Assembly: GCA_913050005.1 (NCBI GenBank)
Contig: CAJXBI010000009.1
Span: 1-46,124, forward strand
Reading direction: 5' to 3'
Origin: an uncultured Bacteroidota bacterium
Lineage (GTDB): Bacteria; Bacteroidota; Bacteroidia; NS11-12g; UBA9320
DNA: 46,124 nt
This document shows, one piece after another, positions 43,485-46,124 of the stretch. The notes under the pieces were generated by a model, which saw only the letters and a program-made list of their open reading frames with translations, did not search any database and was not told the origin of the DNA. Made by a program: the position numbers and the translations under genes. Numbering within the stretch: the first letter of the stretch is position 1; each line of letters starts with the position of its first letter.

Positions 43485-45605
43485 ATGAAGTATTTGTTTT
43501 CGATATTAACTATCTTATTTATCTCTACCGAATTGGTAGGTCAAACTTTTGATGAGAAAACAACAACTTCTTCTAATGTTCGGTTAAATGTCACGAATTC
43601 GGGAACATATGGTAATGCTTTTAGAGGATATAAAAATGGGTCTGGGAATCCTTCTGGAGAATATCCAGCTGGAAGCGGAGTTGAGCATCTCTTTGAGAGT
43701 GGAATTTGGTTTGGAGGTTTAATTAATGGGTCAACAGTTGGGGTTAGTACAGCTGCTGTAGACGCTCCTCAAGGCTATAGTACTGGTGCGGCAGGTTTTG
43801 AATTTTATCCAGAGCAAGGCGATGTTCTAAAAGAACTTTCTTCACTTAGGAATAGCCCTTATTACAGCCCGGAAGCAATATCTCACCAAGATTTTATCGG
43901 TGTATATTCTGATGTCAATGTTCAAGTGCCGGGAACACAAATTCAGGTCGGGGGGCATATAGATCCTTTATTTATAAAGGTCAAATCACGATCGTTTAAT
44001 TGGAATTACGGTTTTAGTGATTTTTTTGTGATTCTTGATTTCGACATTGAAAACGTTGGAGGATATACGATTGACAGTGCCTACTTTGGTTTGTGGGCAA
44101 ATACTGTGGTTAGGAATATCAATGTAACACCAGCGGGAAGTGGAGGGGCTGCATTTTACAATAAAGGTGGTAACGGATATTTAGATAGTTTGCAAATGGC
44201 ATACTGTTATGATCACTCTGGAGATGTGGGTTTCACGGACAGTTACGTCGGTCAAAAATTCTTAGGTGCAGAAGATAAGAATGGATTTCAACATCCCATA
44301 TCAAATCCAAGATTCAATGCTCATTTCAACGCATGGCAATTTAATAGTACATCAGATCCAGTATATTTTCAGCCAACGAATGACAATACTCGCTATCAAA
44401 AACTCACAAAAGGATTAAATGATCAACCATGCTGGAATCAAAACAATAGTTCAAACTCAAGTTGTGGATCAAAAAGCTATCAAGAGCAATTAAATGATTT
44501 GGGTAATCGTTCAGATCTAGTTTCAGTTGGACCTTTTTTGAATTTTGAACCTGGAGATCACATCAAAGTCAGCTATGCTTATATTTTCGCTAGGAAAAAA
44601 GAGGATGGTAATCCTAACTCAGATAATAATGCAGTTCAGAGAAGTACATTTTTATCTAATGCAAATTGGGCTCAGACGGCATATAATGGAGAGGATGTAA
44701 ATTTTAATGGCGTTTTAGATGATGGAGAGGATAATAATGGTGATGGAGTTCTGACTCGATTTGTTTTACCATCTCCACCTGACATACCCAACACAAAAAT
44801 GATAACCTCTGATAGTAAAGTTGAAATTTTTTGGCAAGATAATTCTGAGGTTAGTATTGATCCAATAAGCCAAGAAATGGACTTTGAAGGTTATCGTATA
44901 TACATGACGAAATTGGGTTTTGATGTTACAGATGTTCCTAATTTACAAAGAGATTTGGTAAAGATTGCTGAATATGACTTGCCTAATAATAGTTATGGAT
45001 ATGAGACAGGATTTTCTTCAATAAAACTAGATGAACCTATTACTATAGATGGTAAGGAATATCACTACAAGTACACAATTGATAAGGTATTAAATGGATG
45101 GCAGTATGCGGTATCAGTTACTGCATTTGACAGAGGGAATGAGGATAATAATTTGGAAAGTCTAGAGTCTAGTCCTGTGTCTAATAATTTCAGAGCATTT
45201 GCGGGTAAACCTGTTAACGAGAGCATTACTAAAAATCAACCATTTGTATATCCAAACCCATATTATGCAGGGGCAAGTTGGGAAGGTAGAAGTAGCTTTC
45301 AAGAACAAAGTAGAAAGTTATATTTTGCCAATCTGCCCAGGCATTGTGAAATTAATGTGTTCACTTTAGCAGGAGATTTTTTGGATCAAATAATACATCA
45401 CGATGATTATAATGGGGATGACATTCGTTGGAATCAAACTTTTGGAGCTGAGAACCCTAAACAGAATGTTTTTAGTGGTGGTGAGCATGGGTGGAATTTA
45501 CTTACAGAAAACACTCAGATTATTGCTAGAGGACTATATCTATTTACAGTAAAAGACCTTGAAACAGGGGATTTATATAAAGGAAAATTTGCAATTATTA
45601 AATAA
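43485..45605 (+). CDS. Large secreted protein with T9SS-like C-terminus
   Basis: A 706-residue exported protein beginning with a signal peptide (MKYLFSILTILFISTELVGQ). No enzyme family is recognised. The N-terminal part is Gly/Ser/Asn-rich and beta-predicted (GVEHLFESGIWFGGLING, FFVILDFDIENVGGYTIDSA). About 404-421 is a Ca-binding-like loop, DVNFNGVLDDGEDNNGDG. A fibronectin-III-like part (KVEIFWQDNSE, FEGYRIYMTKLGFDV) follows. The C-terminal 100 residues contain FVYPNPYYAG and end in GLYLFTVKDLETG...KGKFAIIK, resembling a T9SS sorting domain with an extra insert. The next gene starts 8 bases later. Similar large proteins exist in aquatic Bacteroidota, to my recollection, without known function. 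Confidence 0.82.
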   Translation: MKYLFSILTILFISTELVGQTFDEKTTTSSNVRLNVTNSGTYGNAFRGYKNGSGNPSGEYPAGSGVEHLFESGIWFGGLINGSTVGVSTAAVDAPQGYSTGAAGFEFYPEQGDVLKELSSLRNSPYYSPEAISHQDFIGVYSDVNVQVPGTQIQVGGHIDPLFIKVKSRSFNWNYGFSDFFVILDFDIENVGGYTIDSAYFGLWANTVVRNINVTPAGSGGAAFYNKGGNGYLDSLQMAYCYDHSGDVGFTDSYVGQKFLGAEDKNGFQHPISNPRFNAHFNAWQFNSTSDPVYFQPTNDNTRYQKLTKGLNDQPCWNQNNSSNSSCGSKSYQEQLNDLGNRSDLVSVGPFLNFEPGDHIKVSYAYIFARKKEDGNPNSDNNAVQRSTFLSNANWAQTAYNGEDVNFNGVLDDGEDNNGDGVLTRFVLPSPPDIPNTKMITSDSKVEIFWQDNSEVSIDPISQEMDFEGYRIYMTKLGFDVTDVPNLQRDLVKIAEYDLPNNSYGYETGFSSIKLDEPITIDGKEYHYKYTIDKVLNGWQYAVSVTAFDRGNEDNNLESLESSPVSNNFRAFAGKPVNESITKNQPFVYPNPYYAGASWEGRSSFQEQSRKLYFANLPRHCEINVFTLAGDFLDQIIHHDDYNGDDIRWNQTFGAENPKQNVFSGGEHGWNLLTENTQIIARGLYLFTVKDLETGDLYKGKFAIIK

Positions 45606-45613
45606 ACAATACA

Positions 45614-46124
45614 ATGAAAAAACAACTTACAATTCTGATTACTGGCCTTTTCATGGTCACTTTATCGTTTGCTCAAACAGCAGTATCAGTTAGGGACATT
45701 CAATTTGTCAGTCCAACTGATTTAGCTAATTGTAAAGACTTAAGTTCTTATGATGATCAAGAAATAAAAACGATTGGAATCGTTATGCACGATGGTAATT
45801 TAACTGAGCTAGCATCTGGATCGGTTAATGGAGGTTACAGACCAGGGGTTCATATCCTAGATACTTCCTCTGGAGGTATGGGTAATTTTAGAGGTGTTCA
45901 GATCCATGGTGTATACACTGATGGTGGTGGTCAAAGTCAGCCTGTGAGTAAACTCGACAACCTTGTTGCAGGAATGATTATAGAGGTTACTGGTAAAGTT
46001 GGGAACTACCAGGGAGAAACGCAAGTTTTCCCTTCAGACAATTCATCTGTAAATGTGATTGGTTCCGTTACAGCACCAAGCGCTCAAGTAATTGATTTAG
46101 GGAAATTAAACGACAACACACGTA
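45614..46124 (+). CDS. Secreted protein with OB-fold-like domain, N-terminal part
   Basis: The frame stays open from ATG 45614 to the window end (170 codons), so the gene continues outside. A signal peptide (MKKQLTILITGLFMVTLSFAQ) is clear. The following about 140 residues have the plan of the OB-fold found in secreted Bacteroidota nucleases and related proteins: SVRDIQFVSPTDL, IKTIGIVMHDGNLTE, HILDTSSGGMGNFRGVQIHG, LVAGMIIEVTGKVGNYQGET and a TQV strand. I infer the fold; no catalytic domain is visible in this part. It is 8 bases downstream of the large secreted-protein gene, so the two are likely an operon and perhaps a functional pair. Confidence 0.85.
   Translation, partial: MKKQLTILITGLFMVTLSFAQTAVSVRDIQFVSPTDLANCKDLSSYDDQEIKTIGIVMHDGNLTELASGSVNGGYRPGVHILDTSSGGMGNFRGVQIHGVYTDGGGQSQPVSKLDNLVAGMIIEVTGKVGNYQGETQVFPSDNSSVNVIGSVTAPSAQVIDLGKLNDNTR

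Noticed and set aside
1-46124. Mobile elements, prophage, CRISPR array, toxin-antitoxin or defence genes
   Set aside because: No transposase, integrase, regular spaced repeats or recognised defence domains were found; nearly every gene belongs to core or envelope functions.
1-46124. tRNA or rRNA genes
   Set aside because: I saw no T-arm-like motif with matching acceptor stems in the short gaps; a tRNAscan-SE run would settle this.

Overview
The window is a stretch of ordinary chromosome from a member of the Bacteroidota. The supporting signs are low-GC DNA, at least two proteins ending in type IX secretion system (T9SS) type A sorting domains, the Bacteroidota -7 promoter box TAnnTTTG in front of many genes, almost no Shine-Dalgarno use, and families largely confined to this phylum (DUF6340-like, DUF6702-like, the 'SGCSID' protein). 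A marine or freshwater flavobacteria-like relative is plausible, but I cannot place it below phylum. About 37 genes are packed tightly, and no gene-free stretch exceeds 300 bases (the longest is about 160).

Layout. 1-2119 (+): two tandem GH13 alpha-amylase-family genes, the first cut by the window edge. 2142-5344 (-): glmS and metK, with palindromes between and before them. 5448-11442 (+): a TetR regulator followed by fadN, fadA and fadE, the same fatty-acid beta-oxidation order as in Bacillus subtilis, behind a palindromic candidate operator. 11446-13185 (-): an exported FKBP isomerase and an unknown exported protein. 13316-15675 (+): anmK (cell-wall recycling) overlapping a Glu/Leu/Phe/Val dehydrogenase. 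15681-19221 (-): a lipoprotein with a TPR-like tail, uvrB, and a DUF6702-like exported protein. 19265-21457 (+): an M1 metallopeptidase. 21459-22967 (-): an unknown exported protein. 23016-25321 (+): menA, menC, then a tiny protein that is little more than a T9SS sorting domain.

25323-40704 is a run of 13 minus-strand genes: patatin lipase, mgtE, rsmA, lpxK, dxs, a GNAT acetyltransferase, maeB, an MBL-fold hydrolase, a Kazal-like/T9SS protein, a TonB-dependent receptor, serS, a family 4 glycosyltransferase and a YebC-family protein. 40862-46124 (+): lpdA, the conserved 'SGCSID' unknown, tsaB, and two secreted proteins, the last cut by the window edge.

Together the genes cover central and envelope metabolism: amino-sugar synthesis (glmS) and recycling (anmK), lipid A (lpxK), isoprenoids and menaquinone (dxs, menA, menC), fatty-acid degradation, glutamate/branched-chain amino acid metabolism, and malate and 2-oxoacid oxidation (maeB, lpdA). 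I saw no tRNA, rRNA, CRISPR array, insertion sequence, prophage or recognisable defence system. The more unusual items are the cargo-less T9SS domain, the Kazal/T9SS protein in a TonB-receptor operon, the TetR operator overlapping a promoter, promoter boxes lying almost on start codons, and palindromes controlling or overlapping glmS and metK.
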